From Streptomyces geranii (GTDB lineage Bacteria > Actinomycetota > Actinomycetes > Streptomycetales > Streptomycetaceae), in the NCBI RefSeq assembly GCF_002954775.1, contig NZ_PJME01000053.1:1-64000 (forward strand): a DNA stretch of 64,000 nucleotides, read 5' to 3'. The notes under the pieces are model-generated. The model ran no database searches, was not told where the DNA came from, and saw only the letters and a program-made list of their open reading frames with translations. Of the stretch, positions 42,874 through 50,358 are shown piece by piece (position 1 is the stretch's first letter; the number at the start of each line of letters is the position of its first letter). The position numbers and the translations under genes are program-made.

Positions 42874-42912
42874 AGGGCGCCCGCAGCCAGCTGCTATGGC
42901 TGCGGGCGCCCT
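42874..42912. terminator. Bidirectional terminator
   Basis: Perfect 16-bp stem AGGGCGCCCGCAGCCA with a 7-base loop, just before the end of the 42929 gene. Confidence 0.78.
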
Positions 42913-42928
42913 CTTGCGCGCGTGCTGG

Positions 42929-43795
42929 TCAGCGGGCGACGACGTCCTTGTCCAGGTCGCGGTGGACCAGCTCGACGACCAGGTCGCGGCCGGCGAACTG
43001 CGCGGCGGCGTCGGCCAGTCCGTACGCGGCGGCCTGCTCGACGTCCCCGGCGACCACGGCGCGCAGGGCCATGGCCGTTGTAGCTGCGCGGTGGCGTCCG
43101 CCGGCGCACTGCGTCACCACGGTGAGCGGCGCGGCCGTCGGCCCGGCGAGGTAGCCCAGCACCTGCAGGGCGGTCGCTGCGAGGACCTCGCGCACGCCCG
43201 GGGTGTCCATGACCGTGTCGCGGACGACCTGGTCGTGGGCGGTGAGCTGGCGCAGGTCAGCACGCACGTGCGGGTCGCGGAAGTTCCGGCTCAGGTCGAG
43301 CGCGATGGTGGCGCGCTGCAGGACGTCGGCGTACTCGCCCTCCACACCGTTGTGCAGGCGGCCGATGGACACGATCGTGACGTCCGGCTGCGGTGGCTGA
43401 GCGATGACACGGTCCCGCTTCGGGTCCCACCCGGTGCAGTGCGTGGTCTCGCGGCCGTCGTCCCAGCGCACGGTGATCTCCCACGGTCCCCAGCTGTCGG
43501 GGTTGTCGTCGATCTTGAGGACCTCGTACTCCTGGCCCCAGTACCCGTTGTAGTAGCGGCCCCCTACCTTCCGCGGCCCGACCTGGTTAACGATCCAGTC
43601 GGCGTCCTCGTCCCCGTCCACCGTCTCCTCGACCGGGTCGGCCGGGGTGGGGCCACAGTGCCCGTCACAGCCTTCGCCGTCGTGGATCGTGCAGGTGTAG
43701 CGGTGTACGCGGGTGCCGTCGGCGTGGAGCTTCCAGCCCTCGGCATCGCGGGGTCCGGCGTCGTACGCCATGGCGTTCTCGGGTTCGGTGTTCAC
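42929..43795 (-). CDS. RapZ C-terminal-like protein
   Basis: 288 residues from a GTG overlapping the previous stop, with GAGGAGG upstream. The N-terminus has a Cys/His cluster (YTCTIHDGEGCDGHCGP). The C-terminal 150 residues read like the RapZ C-terminal domain: DLSRNFRDPHVRADLRQLTAHDQVVRDTVMDTPGV, then VVTQCAGGRHRAATTAMALRAV (compare GCTGG.HRS), ending VELVHRDLDKDV. RapZ controls sugar-RNA metabolism in other bacteria. Here the ATPase half is absent, so it may sense a small metabolite or RNA. Last gene of the 45.9-42.9 kb operon. Confidence 0.68.
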   Translation of the reverse strand: MNTEPENAMAYDAGPRDAEGWKLHADGTRVHRYTCTIHDGEGCDGHCGPTPADPVEETVDGDEDADWIVNQVGPRKVGGRYYNGYWGQEYEVLKIDDNPDSWGPWEITVRWDDGRETTHCTGWDPKRDRVIAQPPQPDVTIVSIGRLHNGVEGEYADVLQRATIALDLSRNFRDPHVRADLRQLTAHDQVVRDTVMDTPGVREVLAATALQVLGYLAGPTAAPLTVVTQCAGGRHRAATTAMALRAVVAGDVEQAAAYGLADAAAQFAGRDLVVELVHRDLDKDVVAR

Positions 43796-44223
43796 AGTCC
43801 CTCCTCGTCGGTGCGCTCGGCGCCGGGCGGCTGGTCCTCGACAGAGAGGTCGGCCAGCTCGGCGGCGAGTCGGTAGATGGCGGCGGCCTGCGGGTGTCCG
43901 ACGTGCGTGATGTCGATGACGTCGCGCACCAGCCACCCGGCGGTCGTCGGGGAGAAGAACGGCTCGCTGCGGGTGCACACGCGGTGGGTGCCGCGGTCGA
44001 CCTGGCCCAGCTCGCGCCGTACGCGCTCCAGTCGGGGGATGTCGACGGTCGGGCGCTCCGCCCGGCGCTGCGCCGTGATCACGGTGTCCAGGATCGTGCG
44101 CATGGCCGGGTACGCCGTGTGCCAGTGCTCGACCAGCCGCTCGGCTCCGGCCTGGTCGATGCGCGGGTAGGTGCGCACCGCCTCCGGGGTGAGGGCGGAC
44201 GTCAGCCGGGTCGCCGTCGTCAC
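43792..44223 (-). CDS. Hypothetical protein of the 43-46 kb operon
   Basis: 143 residues, GTG overlapping the upstream stop. Helical N-terminus (ERLVEHWHTAYPAMRTILDTVITAQRRAERPTVDIPRLERVRRELGQVDRGTH), then WLVRDVIDITHVGHPQAAAIYRLAAELADLSVEDQ. Its final bases overlap the 42929 gene. No family recognised. Confidence 0.62.
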   Translation of the reverse strand: MTTATRLTSALTPEAVRTYPRIDQAGAERLVEHWHTAYPAMRTILDTVITAQRRAERPTVDIPRLERVRRELGQVDRGTHRVCTRSEPFFSPTTAGWLVRDVIDITHVGHPQAAAIYRLAAELADLSVEDQPPGAERTDEEGL

Positions 44224-45119
44224 TGCTGGCCCCCGTACAGGTGGGTGATCAGGGTGTCGAGCAGCCGGTAGAGGTCGGTGTGCTCGGTGACGGTCGGGTC
44301 GGCCAGCTCCAGCTGCCCCAGCTTCCGGGACCGGGCGGTGACCCGGGCGGCCACGAAGCGGAAGCCGTAGGGGTGGCCGTCGAAGCGCTCGGCCTCCGGG
44401 TCGTAGGTGAAGGTGGCGAGGATCTCGGTGCTGCGGCGCCGGCGCTCGGCGCGGGCCTCGATCGTGAGGCTGATCGTGTCGCGGCTGTCGCCGTGGGTCC
44501 GGGTGGAGATCACGCTGAAGCCGGGCAGGGTGCCGGTCTCCTGGGTGAGCAGACCCGCCTCCCCGGTGACGTACCGGCGGGTCTCCCCGTCGTCCTGGTA
44601 CTGCACGAGCAGCACGGTCTCGCTCTTCGTCCGCTCCTCGCCCATCAGGCCGGGGAACACGAACTGGCTGTGCCCGTACGCGCGCCACAGGGGCCGGGTG
44701 GTCTCCACGACGGTGTGCTCGCGGGCGCAGCGGTTGCACAGATGCGAGTCGTCGTCCGCGATGACGGTGGCGAGCTTGTCGGCGCAGCAGAAGCACAGGA
44801 AGCCGTGGATGTCCCGGTCCCACTCGGGGATGGGCCTGCCGGTGAGCACCAGGTTGTCCCACGATCCGACGGTCGCGGTGACGGTGCTCTGGCGGCGGTC
44901 GGCGTACGTGGTGTACACGGAGGCGGCCCGGTCGGGGCCGTGCGCGGCGATCAGCGCCTGTACCCAAGCCATCTGTACCTGCTTGGCCTCCTCGCTGAGG
45001 TCCGGGCGGCCGTTGTACGGCACCAGGACCCCCAGACCGGCGTCGTCGGCGAACAGGCGCTCCATCTCGGCGAGCAGGCGGGCGCGGGCGGTCTGCTGGG
45101 TCTGGAGGGTGGGTGACAA
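44220..45119 (-). CDS. Zinc-binding hypothetical protein
   Basis: 299 residues from a TTG start with AAGGAG six bases upstream. GFLCFCCADKLATVIADDDSHLCNRCAREH gives two Cys pairs and a His, a likely zinc site in the middle. The N-terminus is helical (ARARLLAEMERLFADDAGLGVLVPY), and the C-terminal half strand-rich (TVLLVQYQDDGETRRYVTGEAG; ISLTIEARAERRRRSTEILATFTYDPEAERFDG; RTPYGFRFVAARVTA). Third gene of the operon. Family unknown. Confidence 0.65.
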   Translation of the reverse strand: MSPTLQTQQTARARLLAEMERLFADDAGLGVLVPYNGRPDLSEEAKQVQMAWVQALIAAHGPDRAASVYTTYADRRQSTVTATVGSWDNLVLTGRPIPEWDRDIHGFLCFCCADKLATVIADDDSHLCNRCAREHTVVETTRPLWRAYGHSQFVFPGLMGEERTKSETVLLVQYQDDGETRRYVTGEAGLLTQETGTLPGFSVISTRTHGDSRDTISLTIEARAERRRRSTEILATFTYDPEAERFDGHPYGFRFVAARVTARSRKLGQLELADPTVTEHTDLYRLLDTLITHLYGGQQ

Positions 45120-45151
45120 GGCGTTCTCCTTCTTCGGGTCGGCGGGGGTGG

Positions 45152-45949
45152 TCACTGGGTGGGCTGGGCGTGGCGCAGGGTCGCGGCGGCCACCTTCTGG
45201 CGGCGCTCGTGGGCCTGGTCGAGGTTGGCGAGCAGTTGCTCGGCGGTCTGTGCCGGCGTCCGGTCGAGGTCGGCCAACGCCTGTTCCAGAGCGGGGTGAC
45301 CGGCCTCCTGGATCTGCCGGTAGGCGGCTTCGTCCCTCGGCGAGGAGCAGAAGAACGGACGCTTCAGGGCGGCCTCGGCCCGCTCGCGCCACATGTCGAT
45401 GGCGATGCGCGCCTCGTCGACCGCGACCGTGTAGGCGTGGTGGGCGGCCAGCCACGCGGCGGCGGTGCTCAGCGCCTCCCAGCGCAGCTCGACCTGGTGC
45501 AGCAGGCGGTCGCGTTCGGCGCGGGCGACCTGCTCGTGGGCCAGCAGGTCGCGGACGTCGGCGTAGCGGTAGGTCATGTCCATCACGCCCACCAGGCGCA
45601 TGCCCTCGGCCTTGCCCTGCTCCTGGGTGGCGGTGGGGTGTTCGGCCGCCCAGCGTCGCAGTGCGGCGTCGAACTGGGCGTCGAGCAGTTCGCCGACGCC
45701 GGTGAAGCCTTCGATGTCGAGCGGGGAGAGGTTCGTGATCACGCTTGTGCCCTTCGGTCGGTGGTCGGGGTCGATGCCCCGGGATCGCAGATCGGCGTAG
45801 ACGGTCGGCCGGGTTATGCGCCCTGCCTCGGCGAGCGCGGAGACGTTCGTCTCGCCCGCCTGCCACGCGGCGGCGACCAGGTCGCCCCGGCGGCCGGGCC
45901 TCGACCAGTCCCGCAGTGCGGCCATCGCTTCGTCTCGTGTCGTTCTCAC
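45152..45949 (-). CDS. HTH protein heading the 43-46 kb operon
   Basis: 265 residues from the GTG at 45949; a longer start at 45985 is rejected because it would run through an operator-like palindrome. NVSALAEAGRITRPTVYADLRSRGI is a clear helix-turn-helix near residue 35. The rest is helical: SPLDIEGFTGVGELLDAQFDAALRRWAAEHP, VARAERDRLLHQVELRWEALSTAAAWLAAHHAYTVAVDEARIAI. The palindrome TGTAAAACGGTTTTACA lies just upstream, so autoregulation of the whole operon is likely. Confidence 0.75.
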   Translation of the reverse strand: MRTTRDEAMAALRDWSRPGRRGDLVAAAWQAGETNVSALAEAGRITRPTVYADLRSRGIDPDHRPKGTSVITNLSPLDIEGFTGVGELLDAQFDAALRRWAAEHPTATQEQGKAEGMRLVGVMDMTYRYADVRDLLAHEQVARAERDRLLHQVELRWEALSTAAAWLAAHHAYTVAVDEARIAIDMWRERAEAALKRPFFCSSPRDEAAYRQIQEAGHPALEQALADLDRTPAQTAEQLLANLDQAHERRQKVAAATLRHAQPTQ

Positions 45950-45962
45950 CCAACTACGGTCC

Positions 45963-45979
45963 TGTAAAACGGTTTTACA
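45963..45979. promoter_or_regulatory. TGTAAAACGGTTTTACA palindrome
   Basis: A perfect 17-bp palindrome 14 bases upstream of the HTH gene start, with a third CTGTAAA half-site facing it a few bases on (TTTACAG near 45991). Probably the operator of the HTH protein at 45949. Confidence 0.65.
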
Positions 45980-46038
45980 TGGCAAGCCGCTTTACAGTGC
46001 CCGGCTGGAACGCGCCCCTGAATGTCCGGATCGTGTGA

Positions 46039-46058
46039 GCAAGAACGGACGTTTTTGC
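46039..46058. repeat. AAAAACGG-type palindrome, copy 2
   Basis: GCAAGAACGGACGTTTTTGC, identical to the copy at 28770, in the gap between the 46143 gene end and the 45949 operon. Confidence 0.65.
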
Positions 46059-46083
46059 TCGTGCTCGGCCCTCCGGGCAAGCG

Positions 46084-46120
46084 GCAGGGCCCCGGGCGGA
46101 CTGGCTGCCTGGGGCCCTGC
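46084..46120. terminator. Bidirectional terminator
   Basis: Stem GCAGGGCCCC/GGGGCCCTGC with a 17-base loop, 23 bases past the end of the 46143 gene. Confidence 0.65.
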
Positions 46121-46142
46121 TGTATCGCTTCCGGGGGAGGGT

Positions 46143-46844
46143 TCAGGTGTGGCGGCTGCCTGCCAGTACCGGGGCGTCGCGGCCGACGAACTCGCCGCTG
46201 ACCGCGACCAGGCGCAGCTTCGGGAACGCCTGGGGCTTGTCCTGGCCGGGGACGGCCGGCCATTCGTCGGCGGACAGGCCGTACGACGGGGGCTCCCATT
46301 CCGTGCGGTGCCGGATGACCCGCATCGCCTTGCGGTAGCGCGATTCCCAGTTCCAGGCGAAGAACAGGGGCAGTCGCCCGCCGGCGTTGGGGATCGGTTC
46401 CGGAGCGCGGTCCTTGCTGTGCTCGGCGCGTTCGAGGATGGGACGCGCGTACTCGCGGCAGCGCGGCCGGGAACAGAACCCCCAGTCGCGCATCCAGCCG
46501 GTTGCCGGGTCGAACTCGGCGAAGCCGATGGTCGTGCTCCTGCCGCACAGCCGGTCCACCCGGACCATCGGGGCCTGGCAGCCGGACGGGCCAGCGTGCC
46601 AGTCGTGCTCGTAGCGGGGGACGTCCTCGGCGATCGTCTCCCACATCTGCCGGTTGTCGAGGTTGAGGACCTCACGGGTCCGGTCCCAGACCGGCACGTC
46701 GGGGTGGTGGCGCTTCGGGTCCCGCAGGGTCACCCACCCCAGCGCGAGGATCAGGTCCCGGGTGCAGGTGGGAAGACGGCGCTCGCCGTACACCCGTGCC
46801 GTGAGCTGGTCGTACCTGTGTATCGCGTCGAGGTCCGTTGTCAC
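46143..46844 (-). CDS. Hypothetical protein with a Cys cluster
   Basis: 233 residues from a GTG overlapping the upstream stop. YHEHDWHAGPSGCQAPMVRVDRLCGRSTTIGFAEFDPATGWMRDWGFCSRPRCREYAR (starting about residue 85) carries three Cys pairs (CQ..., LCG, FCSRPRC) that could hold zinc. The N-terminus is short and charged, the C-terminus strand-rich with a Trp-rich patch. It may bind nucleic acid or a metal. Family unknown. Confidence 0.62.
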   Translation of the reverse strand: MTTDLDAIHRYDQLTARVYGERRLPTCTRDLILALGWVTLRDPKRHHPDVPVWDRTREVLNLDNRQMWETIAEDVPRYEHDWHAGPSGCQAPMVRVDRLCGRSTTIGFAEFDPATGWMRDWGFCSRPRCREYARPILERAEHSKDRAPEPIPNAGGRLPLFFAWNWESRYRKAMRVIRHRTEWEPPSYGLSADEWPAVPGQDKPQAFPKLRLVAVSGEFVGRDAPVLAGSRHT

Positions 46845-48151
46845 TGCTCGCCGCCCTCCTGAACGTCGGGGACGCGCGTCCGCAGAACGGCCTGCAGCAC
46901 GAGCAGCACGTTGCTGCTGGTCTTGCGGTGGGACGACAGGATCTCCTCGCACTCGTCGGCCCACTCCGGCACAGGACCGGAACGCAGCAACTCCACCGGG
47001 CGGCGCTCGTCGGGACGACAGACCCAGGTGTAGAGCGTGCCTACGTCGGCGCCGTCCAGGGCGGCGGCCATCAGGTAGCGGGACAGGAGCCTGTGGCTCA
47101 GGCTCTGCCAGAACTCGGTGTTCGGCGCGTAGTCCTGAAGCAGGGAGGTCGCGGTCGACAGGGCGATGTCCGGATCCGAGCAGGCGGCGATGTCGAGGAC
47201 GAATGCCGCCCGCTGCTTCGCGCGGTACGCCTCGATGGCGTGGTCGAGGTGCTTGCGGATGCTGTCGGCGCCAGGGCTGTCGAGGCGCTCGGCGAGCAGG
47301 GCGGCCACAGCGCGCTTGGAGCCGCTGCGTTCCTGGTCGGTGAGATCGAGGTACGCGGCGTACACCCGCTCGCGGGTTCCGCCCTCGGCCGGGAGGCTTT
47401 CCGCGGAGCGGCCCCGGAGGATGTCCTGGGCGATGCCGCGCTGGGTGGCGGCGCGGCGTCGGTGCTCGGCGGCGAGGGGCTCTTCGAGGTCGGCGAGCCG
47501 GTCGTAGACCTCGGCGCGGGCGAAGTGCTTGGCGGCCCACACGGCGCGCTTCTCCTCGCGGGCGGTGCCGGTGGCCCCCATTGCGTCGTTGGAGGCGGCG
47601 TCGATCTCCTTCCGCAGCTCCTCGGCCCGAGCGTGCAGCTGCTTGGCCTCGGCGCGGCGGGAGTTGGCCTCGGTGCGGGCGGCCTCGTCGTGCAGGGAGG
47701 ACAGTTGTGTGCTGATCGCGTGCGGTTCGTCGGGTGTCAGTTCGGCGTACCACTCGTCCAGGTTGCGGACGTGGTCCGCAGGGTCGGCCGGGCCGTGGCC
47801 GATGCCGTTGCGCTGGCGGCCCAGCAGGACCCACGCGCCGACCCTGGTGTTCCACCGCTCGTGGGCGGACTGGCGGGAGCTGCCGACGGCGGAGCCGATG
47901 TCGGTCCAGCTGGCCCCGCGCTCGCGTTCGGCAACGACGGCCTGGTCGATCAGCCGCTCGGCGAGGCCCTGCACGAACAGGGCGTCGCGGAGCAAGCTGC
48001 CGTGGTCGTCGCCCGGGTAGGGCTGGCCGACGGCGAGCAGGGCCGCGTCGGTGATCTCACGCAGGGTCTGCGCGCGGGCGAGCATCGCTTCGTCGGCGGG
48101 GGCGAGGGCCGGGGGCCGCTCGCGTTCGGTCGGTTCGTTTGCTTCATCCAT
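46841..48151 (-). CDS. HTH-headed long helical protein
   Basis: 436 residues. ASWTDIGSAVGSSRQSAHERW near residue 82 is the IG...G.SRQ.A..R helix-turn-helix seen also in the gene at 14367. The remaining 330 residues are helical with coiled-coil stretches (LSSLHDEAARTEANSRRAEAKQLHARAEELRKEI). The last 100 (SLSHRLLSRYLMAAALDGADVGTLYTWVCRPDERRPVELLRSG) resemble, in spacing, the all-helical domain of actinobacterial VirD4-like coupling proteins; this is an impression only. Two ACCTGACAGATAG repeats and a CAGGTT palindrome lie at the start, suggesting autoregulation. Confidence 0.68.
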   Translation of the reverse strand: MDEANEPTERERPPALAPADEAMLARAQTLREITDAALLAVGQPYPGDDHGSLLRDALFVQGLAERLIDQAVVAERERGASWTDIGSAVGSSRQSAHERWNTRVGAWVLLGRQRNGIGHGPADPADHVRNLDEWYAELTPDEPHAISTQLSSLHDEAARTEANSRRAEAKQLHARAEELRKEIDAASNDAMGATGTAREEKRAVWAAKHFARAEVYDRLADLEEPLAAEHRRRAATQRGIAQDILRGRSAESLPAEGGTRERVYAAYLDLTDQERSGSKRAVAALLAERLDSPGADSIRKHLDHAIEAYRAKQRAAFVLDIAACSDPDIALSTATSLLQDYAPNTEFWQSLSHRLLSRYLMAAALDGADVGTLYTWVCRPDERRPVELLRSGPVPEWADECEEILSSHRKTSSNVLLVLQAVLRTRVPDVQEGGEQ

Positions 48152-48154
48152 GCA

Positions 48155-48204
48155 GTCAGGTTAGACCTGACAGATAGGAACGTCAGCCCCAACCTGACAG
48201 ATAG
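48155..48204. promoter_or_regulatory. Operator with direct and inverted repeats
   Basis: GTCAGGTTAGACCTGAC is a 17-bp palindrome at 48155-48171. ACCTGACAGATAG occurs at 48165-48177 and 48192-48204, 27 bases apart. It lies directly upstream of the 48151 start. Confidence 0.65.
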
Positions 48205-48240
48205 CCCAGATTCACCCGTCCGGGTGGCCGGAATGAAGGC

Positions 48241-48264
48241 ACAGGATAATTACAGTTATCCTGT
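48241..48264. promoter_or_regulatory. Inverted repeat upstream of the 48310 gene
   Basis: ACAGGATAA, six bases, TTATCCTGT: perfect 9-bp arms, AT-rich, about 45 bases upstream of the GTG at 48310. A plausible operator. Confidence 0.55.
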
Positions 48265-48309
48265 CGCTCACTGAATCCCGCTCGGGGGTTCGAATTCCGG
48301 GGAGACACC

Positions 48310-48639
48310 GTGCCGCTGACAGCCGATCACTTCGACCGCGTCAACGCGTTCCTGCGCAACCGCATCGACCCGCTGCTTGCCCACGCGCGGGAGCAGGGCA
48401 ACAGCGACCTCGTCACGGCGCTGACCGCACTGTCGAGGGCCGTCGAGTCGAACTACGTCATCGGCCGCGACCTGCTCACCGTGGAACTCGACGCCGAGCA
48501 CCGGGAGGCCACAGCGGACGCGCGCTGGGACAGCCTGAGCACCATGGCGTACGAGTGGCGGGACCACCCCGACTACCTGGACGAGTTCGAGCTGAACATC
48601 CACGAGCTGGGCGGCGTGCCCACTCCTGTCCAGCCGTGA
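48310..48639 (+). CDS. Hypothetical protein before an integrase
   Basis: 109 residues, GTG start with GGGGAGA upstream. Helical N-terminus (TADHFDRVNAFLRNRIDPLLAHAREQGNSDLVTALTALSRAVESNYVIGRDLL), then strands and an acidic helix. The stop overlaps the integrase start (GTGA). It may be an accessory or excision factor, inferred from position only; it has no obvious HTH. Confidence 0.6.
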   Translation: MPLTADHFDRVNAFLRNRIDPLLAHAREQGNSDLVTALTALSRAVESNYVIGRDLLTVELDAEHREATADARWDSLSTMAYEWRDHPDYLDEFELNIHELGGVPTPVQP

Positions 48640-49727
48640 CGGCGGGGGCCGTTGAGCGTTCGCCCCGGACGACGCTCGCCACGCTGCGCCGTGACCCGCG
48701 TGACCTGTGGCCGGAGCATGCACGCAAGCTGTACGACTTCCTCGTCGGGCTGTACGGCGAGGATGACGTGCTGCCGACCCTCGCGGCCTCCTGGATCGCA
48801 CACCAGCGGTCGGTGAACACACAGAAGTCGTACGCCCGGGGCTTCCGCATCTTCGAGGAGTTTGCCCGGGAGTACGGCACGCACCCGATGACGGTGAAGT
48901 TCCCGCTCGCCGACACCTTCCGGCTGTACCTGGAGACGACCCCCACGTGGGTACGGGTCAAGGGCGGCCGGCGCGGCGAGATGGTGCGGGCCGGGAAGCC
49001 GTACAGCGACGCGTCGCGCGCGAACGCGCTGTCGGCGGCCAGCTCGTTCTTCAGCTACCTGGACGTGGTCAGCGACGACCCGCTGAAGAACCCGTTCGAC
49101 GCGGTCGCGCGGCCGTACCTCGATCCGGACTACTCGCCGACCGTGGGCTACACCGAGGAAGAGTGGGTGACCCTCGTGGTCACCGCGCGCGACCACCACC
49201 GGGTGGCTGCGTACCGCAAGCGCGCGTATGCGCTGCTGCTGCTCCTGTACACCTGCTGCCTGCGCATCGACTCGCTGCTCAACGCCCGGGTCGAGGACCT
49301 CGGGTATGACAAGGGGCACCGTGTGCTGCTGCTGGAGAAGATGAAGGGTGGCGGGCGGAAGAAGAAGCCGATCCCGCCGGTGGCCTGGGACGCGCTGCAG
49401 GACTACCTCGGCGGCCGTACGGAGGGGTGGTTGTTCGAGACGGCGACCGGCGGCCAGCTCGACGAACCGGCGGTGTGGCGGCTGCTGCAGGCCCTGGCCA
49501 AGCGGGCCGGGCTGCCCGCGCGCGGTCCGCACGGCACCAAGGGCGACGCCATCACCCACGCCCTGGCGAAGCCGGACGCGCGCCCCGACAAGATCCAGCG
49601 CTGGGCCGACCACAAGGACTCCCGCACCACCCAGCGGTACAACCGGCGCAAGGAACTGCTCGACGACAGCCCCGGCTACAGCGTCGGCGCGGACGTCGCC
49701 GGCGCCCTCGCCGAAGGCCCGGCGTAA
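48636..49727 (+). CDS. Tyrosine recombinase/integrase with altered HxxR
   Basis: 363 residues from a GTG overlapping the previous stop. The N-terminal SAM-like domain includes SWIAHQRSVNTQKSYARGFRIFEEFAREYG. The catalytic domain opens TEEEWVTLVVTARDHHRVAAYRKRAYALLLLLYTCCLRIDSLLNARVEDL (first Arg in CLRIDSLL). In place of the usual H..R.H..a is GPHGTKGDAITHALAK, so the second Arg may be Lys. IQRWADHKDSRTTQRYNRRKELL gives the H(K) and the nucleophile Tyr in TTQRY. It would cut and rejoin at an att or resolution site. The missing second Arg could reduce activity. Confidence 0.78.
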   Translation: MTAGAVERSPRTTLATLRRDPRDLWPEHARKLYDFLVGLYGEDDVLPTLAASWIAHQRSVNTQKSYARGFRIFEEFAREYGTHPMTVKFPLADTFRLYLETTPTWVRVKGGRRGEMVRAGKPYSDASRANALSAASSFFSYLDVVSDDPLKNPFDAVARPYLDPDYSPTVGYTEEEWVTLVVTARDHHRVAAYRKRAYALLLLLYTCCLRIDSLLNARVEDLGYDKGHRVLLLEKMKGGGRKKKPIPPVAWDALQDYLGGRTEGWLFETATGGQLDEPAVWRLLQALAKRAGLPARGPHGTKGDAITHALAKPDARPDKIQRWADHKDSRTTQRYNRRKELLDDSPGYSVGADVAGALAEGPA

Positions 49728-50020
49728 TGCCCAACTCAACCGCCCTGTAGCCGATTTGACACAGAAGCGGCCGACCGGCACTCTCAATGCCCACAACCGA
49801 ATGACACAACCGCCCGCGGGTTGACGGACCACGGTCCACACGATGTCCCCGGGGCGCAGCACAACCAGCACCAACGGCATCACCTGGAGTCTGAGAGCAC
49901 CACCGAACTCCTCCAGGACCTGTACGGCCCCGTTCGCCACACCCGGCGACCGGGGCCGTCTTGCTGCCCGCTTCCTTGCCCTTCCCTCTCTTCACCCCCG
50001 CCATACGAAGGAGATCGCCC
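49728..50020. other. Non-coding gap with a possible promoter
   Basis: TTGACA at about 49757 and a second TTGACG near 49822 could be -35 boxes for the small membrane protein at 50021. No gene or repeat is convincing here. Confidence 0.35.
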
Positions 50021-50191
50021 ATGCCTGCACCCCAGACCCCGCCGATGACCAAGCCCCAGCCCGCCGGGGCTTCCGGCCGGCGCCGACGCCGGACCAAGGT
50101 GCTGCTCTGGCGCGCGGCGCTCGGCGCGGCGTCCGCTGCCGGAGCGGGGCTCGTCACGGTCGCTATCGACCGGATCAGCTCCCTGTTATGA
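50021..50191 (+). CDS. Small single-pass membrane protein
   Basis: 56 residues from an ATG with AAGGAG at good spacing. A Pro-rich start, a very basic patch (GRRRRRTK) and a hydrophobic helix (LLWRAALGAASAAGAGLVTVAI) suggest a cytoplasm-in membrane protein. Function unknown. Confidence 0.6.
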   Translation: MPAPQTPPMTKPQPAGASGRRRRRTKVLLWRAALGAASAAGAGLVTVAIDRISSLL

Positions 50192-50211
50192 GCCCGGCCT
50201 CGCGGCCCTCG

Positions 50212-50311
50212 CGCGCGCCCGTGCGTAGGGCGGTCTCAAAAGTCCCAAAACCCGGATCGCCTCGTCATACGCGCGCCCGCGCGTAGGGGGGTCCAGAAAG
50301 TCCAGAAACCC
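50212..50311 (+). repeat. Imperfect 42-bp direct repeat pair
   Basis: Units at 50212-50253 and 50270-50311 share CGCGCGCCCG, then GCGTAGG..GGTC, AAAGTCC and AAACCC, with about seven differences and a 58-base period. They lie between two recombinase-like genes. Confidence 0.55.
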
Positions 50312-50330
50312 CGCCCATCTGCGGGCGGGG
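50309..50330. terminator. GC hairpin before the 50359 gene
   Basis: CCCCGCCC/GGGCGGGG with a 6-base loop, just before the 50359 gene. May terminate the small membrane protein transcript or shape its leader. Confidence 0.4.
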
Positions 50331-50358
50331 CCTGCGACGGTGCGCCACAATCGGGCGC

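Noticed and set aside
45952..45985. Start of the 45.9 kb HTH protein at the ATG at 45985
   Set aside because: It would place the palindrome TGTAAAACGGTTTTACA inside the coding region; a GTG at 45949 leaves it as an operator.
48280..48300. GGGGGTTCGAATTCC resembles a tRNA T-loop, a frequent att site
   Set aside because: No acceptor, D or anticodon arm fits around it and T-stem pairing needs two wobbles. It lies in the leader of the 48310 gene.
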